Shown here: positions 51,877-60,420 of the stretch, in pieces
Numbering within the stretch: position 1 is the stretch's first letter
Layout: every line of letters begins with the position of its first letter
Assembly: GCA_019637685.1 (NCBI GenBank)
Contig: JAHBVF010000039.1
Span: forward strand, 1-64,000
Direction of reading: 5' to 3'
From: Caldilineaceae bacterium
GTDB taxonomy: Bacteria > Chloroflexota > Anaerolineae > Caldilineales > Caldilineaceae
Length of the DNA: 64,000 bases
Notes under the pieces: model-generated
Told to the model about the DNA's origin: nothing
Database searches by the model: none
The model's input: the letters and a program-made list of their open reading frames with translations, nothing else
Program-made: the position numbers and the translations under genes

Positions 51877-54711
51877 TTAGCCGAGAAATCCCAAATCGGT
51901 GAGCAGGAAGGCCCACATAAAGATAACAACAGCAGCACTGCCCACAACGACGAATAAGGGCAAAATAAACCAGGAAAACCAGGAACGCCGCCGAATTTCC
52001 ACGGTGGCTTCGTGGATAACCAGCGGCATATCTTCAGCCTCCAGGGATTTGGAGGCAATGCGAAACGGGACAGTCTGCTTTCGGAAGGAGCGGGTCGGCT
52101 CGATCACCAGCTCCAGGAAGAGCGAATCGCCCGGTTCGATTTCCGGGGTCTCCGTCCACGCGTCATCGATTTTGCGGGTTACCCGCCGAAAAGGGACGCC
52201 ATTGGCATCATAGCGCAGGTCTGGCATGGCCGGGGGCAACGCGCCCGGCCCGGAATAGGCTCCGTGGCCGTTGCTGCCTCGGCCGGCGCTGCCCCGGCGG
52301 CCATTCACAGCCAGGGCGGTGCCCGCCACGGGTGCTGGGCCAGCCACAGGCATAGCGGGTGCAGCCACCTGTGCAGCCCCTGGCGCGGCGGCAGTGGATG
52401 CAGGTTGTTTCCCCCCCGCAATCACTTCTTCCATATGGGATGTACCGAAGCCCGCGGCCTGTGCCCGTTCCGCATCCCGCTGCTGTGCTCTGGTCAGCGG
52501 GGCTTGGGCACCGCCAGCAACATTCTGAATTTGACCGGCATGCCTCTGCACCCGCTCCACCGAACGCACGCCCCGATAAGCGCCCATAGAGCCTTGTGCG
52601 GCCCGCCGCAAAGCCGCGCCCCCCAACGCATTGGGCAAGAAACCACCCAGGGCATAGAGCAAACCAGCGCCGGCCCCGGCCACATCTGCCACCTTTGTGG
52701 TGGCCTGTCCCGCGCCCTTTAGCTTTGCCAGCCCAGCGCCGGCCCCGGCTTTGGCCTTGCCCAATCCTGCACTTGCGCTCTCTTTGGCAGAGCCAAGCCC
52801 CTGGGCAGCGCCGTTGGACGCGGCCGGGGCAACCGGCATTTCATAGACAGCCTCGGCCTGCTGTATCTGCACTGTCTGGGCACGGAACTGTAGATTCTCC
52901 CACTCTTCCTGGCTCAGGGGAACCCAGTCCTGCACGGTGCGTCCGACCAGTGGCGTCCCTTTGTAGAGCAGGAAAAAGCGCAGCGCGCCCTTGGCATCGT
53001 CGGCCCGCACAAGATAGGCGCTGATCACATTGCCCAGATTGTCCAGCGCCAGGGAAAAGCGACGGCGACGGCGACGACGGGACGCGCCAGCCAGCCAGGC
53101 CAGCAAAAGCCAGGCCAGAACCACCGCCAATACACTGGCCAGCAACGCGAAGATACGCAGCCACGTCTGACCCGTAAAAATAAAACGGGGGGCCGGGGGC
53201 AGCAGGTTCAAAGAGAATTTGGTTGTCTCCAAATATCCATTGGTGTCTGTGGCCTGGATGGTGATGATGTGTTCGCCCTGGGCATACGAGCTGCTGTCCA
53301 AAGAGAAGACAAAAGGTGGCTCCACCCGTCGATCCACTCGCACGCCGTCTATCAGTAAATCCACCGCGCCCACACCGGCCAGGGCTTCTACAGCCACCGA
53401 CACAGTCAGTTCATCGCCCACATAGACCCGGCTGCGATCGATCGTCGCCTGCAACTTCAGCGGATCAACCACAGTAACAGTGACGGTTGTCTCGCCCTGG
53501 TTCCCCGCGCTGTCCACTGCCCGCACGCTCACCACATGGCTGCCTTCCACCAGCCGGCCCGTATCCCAGGCGAAGGCATACGGCGCGGCTGTGGCAGAGC
53601 CAATCGACTGGCCGTCCACCAGGAACTCGACCGAGCGGACAGGCCCTGGCGCGCTGATGGAGGGAACCAAATCGACGATACCGCCCACCTGCTGGCCGTC
53701 GCGCAGGCCCGGCAGCTCAATTTCCATCTGGCCTGGCTGCGCGACCAGCGAGACCAGACTTTGCACAGGGCCAGCAACAGAACCGCTGCCTGTATTGGGT
53801 GAACTTCCGGGGGTATTGGTGCTTGTGCCAATCGTGCCACCTTCCGCCAGATTCACCGAAATGGAATGGTCCTTGCCATCGGCAGGAAGCGCGGAGGTGT
53901 AGCGCAGTTGATAGCCCCGCTGAAAGAGAGAACCCAGGGCCAACATCCGCAGCCGAGTGGCCGCGGCTGTATCGGTCACAAACGGCTTGGCTTTGATGCG
54001 CAGACCATAGGCTTCCATGGCCGAGGCAGGCTGGGATTTAGGGCTGAAGGCAAAGAGGTAGATGGGGATATTGACCTGATCGGCCCGGGAGTAGACATCG
54101 GCCAGCGGCAAAGAATTGATGTTCTCCACGCTGTCGGTGACAATAACCACCGCCTTGCGGTTCACATCCAGAAGTTCGGCCCGGTTCATCGCCTCCACAG
54201 ACACCCGGTTGAGTGATGTGTAGTTCCCCAAAACACTCAGACCGTCAATGGCGGCCAACAGGGCCGTCTTATCGCTGGTGGCGGCCTGGACAAGCTGCAC
54301 ATTGTCCTCAAATGCCAACAATACCGCCTGATCCGTCGAACGCATCCGCTCCACCAGACCGCGCAGGCCAGATTTAATCTCCTCCAAATCCGCGGCTTCC
54401 GTGCTCAAATCCACAGCCAGAACCAATCCAATCGGCTGGCTTTCGTCTGGCTCCAGGGTGATGGACCCGGCAGGGACTTTGCGCCCATCCTCAAAAATTT
54501 GAATGTCAGCGGCGGTGAGTTCGGGCAGAGGGACGCCCAAATCGTCGGCTACGGTCAGATCGATAATCACCTTTGGAAATGCGGACGCGTCCACTTTGTC
54601 AACCAGAATCTGGGATGCTTCCTGGGCCTGGGCCTGCCACAAAAAGACCAGTAGCCCGATTGTGGCTAAGAAGAATGCCTGTGTCGCTGTAATTGCCGCT
54701 TTTCTGCCCAT
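51877..54711 (-). CDS. Membrane vWA-Ig protein with large cytoplasmic region
   Basis: 944 aa. Signal peptide about 1-29. Von Willebrand A domain about 60-270 with DLSTEAADLEE in place of the MIDAS DxSxS (the third residue is Glu, so metal binding may be altered), and VVIVTDSVENI. Two Ig-like domains follow (about 332-512: VEFLVDGQSIGSATAAPYAF, VDLLIDGVRVDRRVEPPFVF). Transmembrane helix about 516-540, then RRRRRRR and a cytoplasmic region to about 910 with an Ala/Gly-rich helix bundle (LGSAKESASAGLGKAKAGAG). A second transmembrane helix is at 912-937. The vWA domain would face outside. Spaced 69 bases before the FHA-FN3 gene. No family match for the cytoplasmic part. Confidence 0.82.
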   Translation of the reverse strand: MGRKAAITATQAFFLATIGLLVFLWQAQAQEASQILVDKVDASAFPKVIIDLTVADDLGVPLPELTAADIQIFEDGRKVPAGSITLEPDESQPIGLVLAVDLSTEAADLEEIKSGLRGLVERMRSTDQAVLLAFEDNVQLVQAATSDKTALLAAIDGLSVLGNYTSLNRVSVEAMNRAELLDVNRKAVVIVTDSVENINSLPLADVYSRADQVNIPIYLFAFSPKSQPASAMEAYGLRIKAKPFVTDTAAATRLRMLALGSLFQRGYQLRYTSALPADGKDHSISVNLAEGGTIGTSTNTPGSSPNTGSGSVAGPVQSLVSLVAQPGQMEIELPGLRDGQQVGGIVDLVPSISAPGPVRSVEFLVDGQSIGSATAAPYAFAWDTGRLVEGSHVVSVRAVDSAGNQGETTVTVTVVDPLKLQATIDRSRVYVGDELTVSVAVEALAGVGAVDLLIDGVRVDRRVEPPFVFSLDSSSYAQGEHIITIQATDTNGYLETTKFSLNLLPPAPRFIFTGQTWLRIFALLASVLAVVLAWLLLAWLAGASRRRRRRRFSLALDNLGNVISAYLVRADDAKGALRFFLLYKGTPLVGRTVQDWVPLSQEEWENLQFRAQTVQIQQAEAVYEMPVAPAASNGAAQGLGSAKESASAGLGKAKAGAGAGLAKLKGAGQATTKVADVAGAGAGLLYALGGFLPNALGGAALRRAAQGSMGAYRGVRSVERVQRHAGQIQNVAGGAQAPLTRAQQRDAERAQAAGFGTSHMEEVIAGGKQPASTAAAPGAAQVAAPAMPVAGPAPVAGTALAVNGRRGSAGRGSNGHGAYSGPGALPPAMPDLRYDANGVPFRRVTRKIDDAWTETPEIEPGDSLFLELVIEPTRSFRKQTVPFRIASKSLEAEDMPLVIHEATVEIRRRSWFSWFILPLFVVVGSAAVVIFMWAFLLTDLGFLG

Positions 54712-54801
54712 TGGTTATCAATCCATCGGCGTGGGTATAAATTGTAGTACAAATGACCCGCTACACGTAGAAAAAAAGCCGGATTTTACCGGCCTGTTTA
54801 G

Positions 54802-55512
54802 TCAAGCATCGGCCAGGGTCAACCGAATCGCATGTTTGTAAAAAGGGGCTATGTGGATGGCCTGCGTTGCTGTTGCGCTTTCGCCCGGATAGGCATCCGG
54901 GGCCACGGCCCGCACAGTCACAGGCCGGGGGCCTGCGGGAATGCCCGGCTGCTGCGCGTGGCGGACGTGCAGCAGCACATCCTTCTGCGCGCCGGGGAAG
55001 AGAATAGGACCTGGCCCCAGCGCATACCATTCGGGCGTTAGTCCTTCAATCTCCAGTTTGAACTGGGCACCAGGCACAGTCCCCAAATTCTTCACAGTGA
55101 TAACACCCTCCAATCGGGAGTCGACCGCCAGCGTGCGGTCGCTAAACTGTAGACTGACACTAATAGAGTTGGAGATGCCTTCGCTCAACACAAACCGGAA
55201 GGTATGCTCGCCGATATGCACCACATCCCGATCGTAGACATCCATTGCACCACGGGGTGGCAACTGACGGTTGCCGCTATCCACCTGAATAGGCAACTGG
55301 CTCAGATTCACCAAACGATAGCTGCGACTGCCGCTGGTGGCGATCAGTTGGGCGTGTCGGGCTTCGATACCCGCGCCCCGCCCACCTTCCAGCACAATAT
55401 CATTGCGGGGATCGCTGCCAATGTGCAGAATAGCCTGCTGCAGGCCGTATTCCTTGCGCCAACCATCCCGATCAGTCACTTCAACGCGATTGCGTGTCTT
55501 TGGTGCATCCAT
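54802..55512 (-). CDS. FHA + NEW3/Ig-like protein
   Basis: 236 aa, no signal peptide or transmembrane helix. FHA domain 15-110 (LHIGSDPRNDIVLEGGRGAG, then RHAQLIA). The second half (115-236) is an Ig-like domain with the same order of motifs as the first Ig of the 1070-aa protein: ITVKNLGTVPGAQFKLEIEG here and LNITNGGDLVASFNVQVEG there, plus a terminal FYKHAIRLTL versus PYYEVLIG. Thus the two genes are paralogues, this one lacking the membrane and extracellular parts. It has its own promoter candidate upstream. First gene of the leftward array. Confidence 0.85.
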   Translation of the reverse strand: MDAPKTRNRVEVTDRDGWRKEYGLQQAILHIGSDPRNDIVLEGGRGAGIEARHAQLIATSGSRSYRLVNLSQLPIQVDSGNRQLPPRGAMDVYDRDVVHIGEHTFRFVLSEGISNSISVSLQFSDRTLAVDSRLEGVITVKNLGTVPGAQFKLEIEGLTPEWYALGPGPILFPGAQKDVLLHVRHAQQPGIPAGPRPVTVRAVAPDAYPGESATATQAIHIAPFYKHAIRLTLADA

Positions 55513-55558
55513 AGCGACTTCTCGACTTTATCAATATTCATTGGGGTGAATGCGTAAG

Positions 55559-55587
55559 ATTATAATAGCACATCTTACATTTGTACA
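55559..55587 (-). promoter_or_regulatory. Promoter candidate for the FHA/vWA array
   Basis: Minus strand: TGTACA (55587-55582), 17-bp spacer, perfect TATAAT (55564-55559). The expected start is about 40 bases before the ATG at 55512. It lies just outside the MITE at 55637-55759. Confidence 0.5.
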
Positions 55588-55636
55588 GTCGTTGAATCGG
55601 AAAAATAATAATAGGGCGACCGCGTCAAACAGGTAT

Positions 55637-55759
55637 GACTCTACTGCAAAAAGCCTTTTGAGCCACTGATAGACACTGATAAACGCTGATAAAAAGAAGG
55701 ATTCTCTCCTAAAATTCTCCGCGTCTCCGCGGGAGAAATTGACCTTTTTACAGTGGACT
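55637..55759. repeat. MITE-like element, copy 3 (uninterrupted)
   Basis: 123 bp. Ends ATGACTCTACTGCAAAAAG and, inverted, CTTTTTACAGTGGACTC. Flanked by CAGGTAT on both sides (55630-55636 and 55760-55766), a 7-bp direct repeat. It preserves the empty site CTTTTTATCAGC (read on the minus strand) that is occupied in the 30 kb copy. The gap 55513-55810 holds only this and the promoter candidate. Confidence 0.8.
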
Positions 55760-55810
55760 CAGGTATAGAAAAGATAAAAGTGTTCTGTCAGGGGCTGAAT
55801 ATCCCTGGGA

Positions 55811-57448
55811 TCAACTCAGGAGTGCGCTGCCAGCCAATTCCTCCAGGGCCAGGGCAATCTGTCCCCGCAAGTCGCCAACAGCGATCTGCACCGATGGCCC
55901 GTCGGCTGGCACAATTGGAGCGGACCAGAGTTCCTTCAATTCTTCGTCGCCCTCTATCAGACCCACAAGATCGTCCAGCGTATGGCTGCCATCCAACAGC
56001 GGCAACAGCGAGCGGGGGCGGGGCGAGAGCTTGACCCGGCGCAGACGCAGATCAGTCACTGTTTCCCGCTGAGTTGCTTCCCAGACAGCCCAGGGACTGG
56101 CTGCCGGTCGCGGGGCAATTCCTGTGGAAAAGGAGCCTGGATGCAGATGAAAAGAGACCAATTCACCGCTGGTGCAATAGGCCTTCAATAGATTTTCAGC
56201 CAACAGCCGTTTGTCCTCAGCCTGCCGCTCCGGGTCGGCCCCGGTCAATGCCGCGTACAGATCCGCGCGCAGATGGGGGTTATTTTCTATCAATTGGGAA
56301 TAGGCGGCATTTTGTAGCTCGGCCAGTGTGCAACGGGCCGGCCAAACAGCTTTCAAATGGGTAAAGGCCACAATTGTCACCGGATGATCGGTGGTCAGTT
56401 TTGCTCCATCGCCTGCCACAAATTCAACCGACGCGGCCTCTGGATCCGTGCCTGGGGCCAACAAGCCTTTGGCCCTGGCAGCAAAGCAGAGTTCATCCAG
56501 CACGCCCGGATCAATACTTTTGGCAGGGCGCAACGGCTGGCGGCAGAGCAAAGAACGGCGGAAGGTGCGGTTGACCACAAAGTCCAGATATTGGCCCGTT
56601 TCCCCGTTGGCTGGCACTGTCTCCGCCAAATCGCGCGCCACCTCTTCGGGCAGAGAGTCCGTCATACCCGTGCTCAGTTCGGCGTCTGCCACATAAACGA
56701 GGTCGTGCTTTGCCGCGTGGGTCAGAAATTCGTGGAAGTAACAGGGATCATTCACTTCTTCCAGTTCGTCGTGCAAAAAGAGAGCATCGGTGCGGTCGGG
56801 CATGGCGAGGATGCCGTTGACATAGCCGTGGAGAAGGTGCTCGTAGGCCGCAGGAAACGAACTGAGCCGATAGGACGCATTCTCTGTGGCGTTCATCAGA
56901 AAACCCATCAGTTCCTTGGCGGCTGCGGCCCGGGCGGCTGGCTCCTCTATTTCCCGGATGTGATAGAGCATCATCCGGCGCATGGATTCCAGCATATGCC
57001 AGCCGGGATAGGTATTGTAGCTGACGTAGGCCACCCCATTGGGGTTGAGCGCGCTGTGGCAGAGAGCCAAAAGGCTGTCGCGCACAGCCGGTTCCACCCA
57101 GGAATAGATGCCGTGGACGATGACAAAATCGAAGCTGCCCAGGCTGCCATCCCATTCCGTCAAATCCATCTGATGCAGTTCCACATTCCCCACACCCAAT
57201 TGGTCGACAATCTGGCGGCCTTCGGCAATCTGTCGCGCAGAGAGATCAATTCCTACCATCTGGGCATCAGGCAAAGAAAAAGCCAGGGGAATCAGGTTAT
57301 AGCCCGCGGCACAGCCAATTTCCAAGACCCGGCAAGAGCTTACAGGCGCAACCGGCAGCCCGTAGAGACGGGCAATCGTAGCCAAATTATCGGGATGGGT
57401 GAAAGCGTAGGACCAGCCGCCGTAGGGAATCCGATCGTAACTGGTCAT
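55811..57448 (-). CDS. Methyltransferase with PKMT-type regulatory domain (copy B)
   Basis: 545 aa. SAM-binding class I domain at the N-terminus (VLEIGCAAGYNLIPL, then VGIDLSARQIAEG and FDFVIVHGIYSWV). A middle all-helical domain with LHDELEEVNDPCYFHEFL resembles the methyltransferase regulatory domain of protein lysine methyltransferases (such as the rickettsial OmpB enzymes). The C-terminal part has winged-helix-like segments (LRAVWPARCTLAEL-type, LLPLLDGSHTLDDL). An ATG at 57457 overlaps the upstream stop (ATGA), but the ATG at 57448 is preferred because GGAAGGA lies eight bases before it. About half-identical in layout to copy A. Last gene of the tail operon. Confidence 0.85.
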   Translation of the reverse strand: MTSYDRIPYGGWSYAFTHPDNLATIARLYGLPVAPVSSCRVLEIGCAAGYNLIPLAFSLPDAQMVGIDLSARQIAEGRQIVDQLGVGNVELHQMDLTEWDGSLGSFDFVIVHGIYSWVEPAVRDSLLALCHSALNPNGVAYVSYNTYPGWHMLESMRRMMLYHIREIEEPAARAAAAKELMGFLMNATENASYRLSSFPAAYEHLLHGYVNGILAMPDRTDALFLHDELEEVNDPCYFHEFLTHAAKHDLVYVADAELSTGMTDSLPEEVARDLAETVPANGETGQYLDFVVNRTFRRSLLCRQPLRPAKSIDPGVLDELCFAARAKGLLAPGTDPEAASVEFVAGDGAKLTTDHPVTIVAFTHLKAVWPARCTLAELQNAAYSQLIENNPHLRADLYAALTGADPERQAEDKRLLAENLLKAYCTSGELVSFHLHPGSFSTGIAPRPAASPWAVWEATQRETVTDLRLRRVKLSPRPRSLLPLLDGSHTLDDLVGLIEGDEELKELWSAPIVPADGPSVQIAVGDLRGQIALALEELAGSALLS

Positions 57449-57453
57449 TTGGT

Positions 57454-59118
57454 TCATCCTTCCAGCAATCCGGCCAGCGCCATCCATTCCAATCGATCCT
57501 GTACAATTTGCGCTACCCGATCGGCCAGGGGAATGGCCGGGGCGTCCGCGCCCAGTTCCTGCTTTACATGCCAATGGCCTTCTTCCAATGGGCCGCCCAG
57601 CAGTTCGGCGCACAGATCGTCCAGCGTGCGGCTGCCGTCCAGACGCAACAACAGATAGCAGTCCGGTTCGTCCAGCAGCACCCGTTTGTGGAGCAGATTG
57701 CAGACGCTCCGGCTGTTCTGGCGCACTTGCCAGCGTGCCCAGCGGCTGGCCACGGGTTTGGCCGAGATTGTTGTTGTCAGGTGGGGGTTGTGTCGATGAA
57801 GTTCGATGAGCACAGAGCTGGTGGCGTACGCTTTGAGGATATTGGCGGCCAGCACCTGGGCGTCTTTTTTGTCTGCGTCCCGTTTGCTTGCACTCTTTTG
57901 ATTGGCTCCGCGGCCCGCTTCGTGTGCGACCCGGCGGCTGGCCTCTTTCAGCAGATCGTCGAAGGAGATGCGTTGGGGCCAGACCTCGCTCAAATAGTCG
58001 AATGCCTGAATAGTCACCGGATGGTCCGTAGCAATCGAGGAACCATCGGGGCTGATATATTTGAAGGCGGCCGGCGAGCCTTTGGGTCTATCCACGGCTT
58101 CGGCCTGGGCATTGCTGGAAAAGTAGAGAGACGCCACCGCGGCCAGGGAAGGTCTGGCGGATAGCTCAACCGGCTGGTGACAGATCAGCGAACGACGGAA
58201 CATCCGGTTGCGTACAAAGTCCAGGTACTGTTCCGCCTCCACCCGGTTGCGGGCAGATTCCTGGATCACCTTGGCCACATTGGCGGGCACATTCGATGCC
58301 AACATACTGGCAAATTCTGTGTCGCCCAAATATTGCAGCCCGGCAGCCTCACATTGCGCCACAAATTCCCGCAAATAAAAGGGGCGATTGACTTTCTCCA
58401 GTTCGTCGTGCAGTAGCCCGGCGTTGGAGCGACCCGACTCGTCCCCCAAATGGGCCTGATAGTCGTGTACCAATTGGCGATAGGCTTTGTAAAAACCACT
58501 GAAGGGAACTGTGCGGGCTTCGCCGGTTTCCGCCAACAGATCGATCCAGCGCCGGGCTTCGTTGGCCCGGGCCAGGGGCTGCTCGATGCGCCCCGCGTGA
58601 AAAAGCATTCCATCGCGCAGGGCATTCATAAAATGGCCGCCGGGATACGCGTTGTAGCTGATATAGCCGATGCCGTTGGGGGTCAACAAGCGCCGATAGA
58701 CCGCCAGCAATTGGTCCCGCACGGGCTGGGGAACCCAGGAGAAAAAGCCGTGGGCAATAATATAATCGAAGCGGCCCAAGGAATCATCCAGCGCCATCAC
58801 ATCCAGGCTGTGGAGCGCCACATTGGACACCGCCAGTTCATCAACCGCCTTTTGGCCCATCGCGATCTGGCCGGGGGCAAAGTCGATGCCGACAAATTCA
58901 CTCTCCGGCAGCGCCATGGCCATCGCGACGAGATTGTAGCCCTGGGCACAGCCGATCTCCAGGACCCGGCAATGGGCCACTGGCGCGGGCTGCATGCCCA
59001 GCAGTGTGCCCACAGCAGCCAATAAACTGGGGTGGGTCTCCGAGTGGGTGAGGCCGTCGTAGGGGACTTCTTCGTAGCTGACAGTCAGATCGGGTGCGTG
59101 GGCGTCTTGCCAAGTCAT
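57454..59118 (-). CDS. Methyltransferase with PKMT-type regulatory domain (copy A)
   Basis: 554 aa, paralogue of the next gene. SAM motif VLEIGCAQGYNLVAM near residue 52, VGIDFAPGQIA, FDYIIAHGFFSWV. Regulatory-domain signature LLHDELEKVNRPFYLREFVAQ, then VRNRMFRRSLICHQP, matching VNRTFRRSLLCRQP in copy B. C-terminal LLLRLDGSRTLDDLCAELLG. An insert GANQKSASKRDADKKDAQVL is Lys-rich. These enzymes methylate lysines on surface proteins in known members; here the target is unknown. The ATG overlaps the stop of the preceding gene (ATGA at 59115-59118). Confidence 0.85.
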   Translation of the reverse strand: MTWQDAHAPDLTVSYEEVPYDGLTHSETHPSLLAAVGTLLGMQPAPVAHCRVLEIGCAQGYNLVAMAMALPESEFVGIDFAPGQIAMGQKAVDELAVSNVALHSLDVMALDDSLGRFDYIIAHGFFSWVPQPVRDQLLAVYRRLLTPNGIGYISYNAYPGGHFMNALRDGMLFHAGRIEQPLARANEARRWIDLLAETGEARTVPFSGFYKAYRQLVHDYQAHLGDESGRSNAGLLHDELEKVNRPFYLREFVAQCEAAGLQYLGDTEFASMLASNVPANVAKVIQESARNRVEAEQYLDFVRNRMFRRSLICHQPVELSARPSLAAVASLYFSSNAQAEAVDRPKGSPAAFKYISPDGSSIATDHPVTIQAFDYLSEVWPQRISFDDLLKEASRRVAHEAGRGANQKSASKRDADKKDAQVLAANILKAYATSSVLIELHRHNPHLTTTISAKPVASRWARWQVRQNSRSVCNLLHKRVLLDEPDCYLLLRLDGSRTLDDLCAELLGGPLEEGHWHVKQELGADAPAIPLADRVAQIVQDRLEWMALAGLLEG

Positions 59119-60266
59119 ACCCTGCGCCCCTCCTGTCGCCGCTTCCAAGCATAGAGCAGGAGATTGTGACCCCACTCCATCCCCGCGCGAATCTCTTCCC
59201 GGCCAGCGCTGCCATTACGACGGTCGCCCTGCCACAGACAGGCGTAATCGTACGTGGAGAGAACCACCCCGCCATCAGCAGCCAGGGAAGCAGCGGATTT
59301 GGTTTCGTATCCGCTGGGTGGCTGGGCGAAAAAGAAGGGTTCAGCCAGCAGTCCGTCGAGCCGCTGGACATTGCGGGGCCGGCTGCCCAACGCGCTGATG
59401 AGAAGGGAAAAGGAGCCATTGGCCGAGGGATTTTCGCCGCCTTCCCGGTGACAGCCCTCGACAAAAAGCGTGCCCCCCTTGCGAATAAACTCAGCCAGAT
59501 TGCGCACAGTAGCATCGTCCAGATTGAAAGTGTCCTTTGCCACCAGCGCGAGGAGTGTATATTCGCTTAAGTCGCCGTTCAAATCGATGGCATCATTCAC
59601 CAGCACCCGCATCTCCGGCTGCATACTCACGCTGCGGGCCAGGTTTAGGAGTCCCTGCCCGTGGCCGTGGCTGGCCATTGGCGACAGATAGGCCACCCCC
59701 ACCAGCACAGTGGAACGGGCCAAGGGTGCCACAAGCGGGCGGAAGCGCATATCGATCTCGTTGACTCCGGGGCGATAGAAATCCGCGGGATTGGTGATGG
59801 GTCCGTGGGCAGCCCGGCGCAGGATGCGTGCGATCTCCACCTGGGGGCTGTCCGGGCGGGCGGCCACGGTTTCCACATTGTAGCCAGTGTAAACAAAAAA
59901 AGGATTGTCCCCGTACTGCCCATTGACAGGCTGGGGCCGGCTCTCGTCGTAGGTCAGGAGCATATGCAGAGGGCCATCCCGGTATTGGCCCAGGTCATAG
60001 GCCGCGGGTTGCTCCACCACGATCAGATTGCCGCCCGGATCGATGGCCGCACCGGGCAGAATGTAGACCGTCTGGCTGGGCGGCTCGCCAGCAATGACTT
60101 CCAGCCCCACCAAAATGCCTGTGCCGTGGCCGTTGAGGGCGTGCATCTGCTGCTGGTAGCGGTGGTATTCGTGTGCTTCCTGCCAGACCTCAGCCGTGAC
60201 AGCCATGCCGTCAAAGGCACTGACCCGGCGTCCGGGGTTGTGGCGGATCAAAGAGGGAAGTGTCAT
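59115..60266 (-). CDS. DUF4159-like protein with tail-locus N-terminal domain
   Basis: 383 aa. The N-terminal 150 residues (AFDGMAVTAEVWQEAHEYHR, HGTGILVGLEV, VYILPGAAIDPGGNLIVVEQ) have the pattern of proteins that accompany contractile-tail loci and begin with a 'start-up' domain followed by a G-x-x-GLEV turn. The C-terminal 200 residues (YLSPMASHGHGQGLLNLARS, LVNDAIDLNGDLSEYTLLAL, EFIRKGGTLFVEGCH) resemble DUF4159, a periplasmic/membrane-associated domain of gldG/MoxR-type clusters. Combination of the two in one chain is unusual. Translationally coupled to copy A of the methyltransferases. Confidence 0.6.
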   Translation of the reverse strand: MTLPSLIRHNPGRRVSAFDGMAVTAEVWQEAHEYHRYQQQMHALNGHGTGILVGLEVIAGEPPSQTVYILPGAAIDPGGNLIVVEQPAAYDLGQYRDGPLHMLLTYDESRPQPVNGQYGDNPFFVYTGYNVETVAARPDSPQVEIARILRRAAHGPITNPADFYRPGVNEIDMRFRPLVAPLARSTVLVGVAYLSPMASHGHGQGLLNLARSVSMQPEMRVLVNDAIDLNGDLSEYTLLALVAKDTFNLDDATVRNLAEFIRKGGTLFVEGCHREGGENPSANGSFSLLISALGSRPRNVQRLDGLLAEPFFFAQPPSGYETKSAASLAADGGVVLSTYDYACLWQGDRRNGSAGREEIRAGMEWGHNLLLYAWKRRQEGRRV

Positions 60267-60420
60267 GGGTGGGATTCCGTGGTGCGCTTTTCCAGAGTGG
60301 GACAGTTAAAGCCGAAAGAGAGGGGGAACCGAAAGGAAGGGAGGAGCGTGAAATTTTGCCGCGCTATCCAGCCACCCACGTTGTACGGATTTGCCCGAAT
60401 CGCGGACAGATATACCCCTG

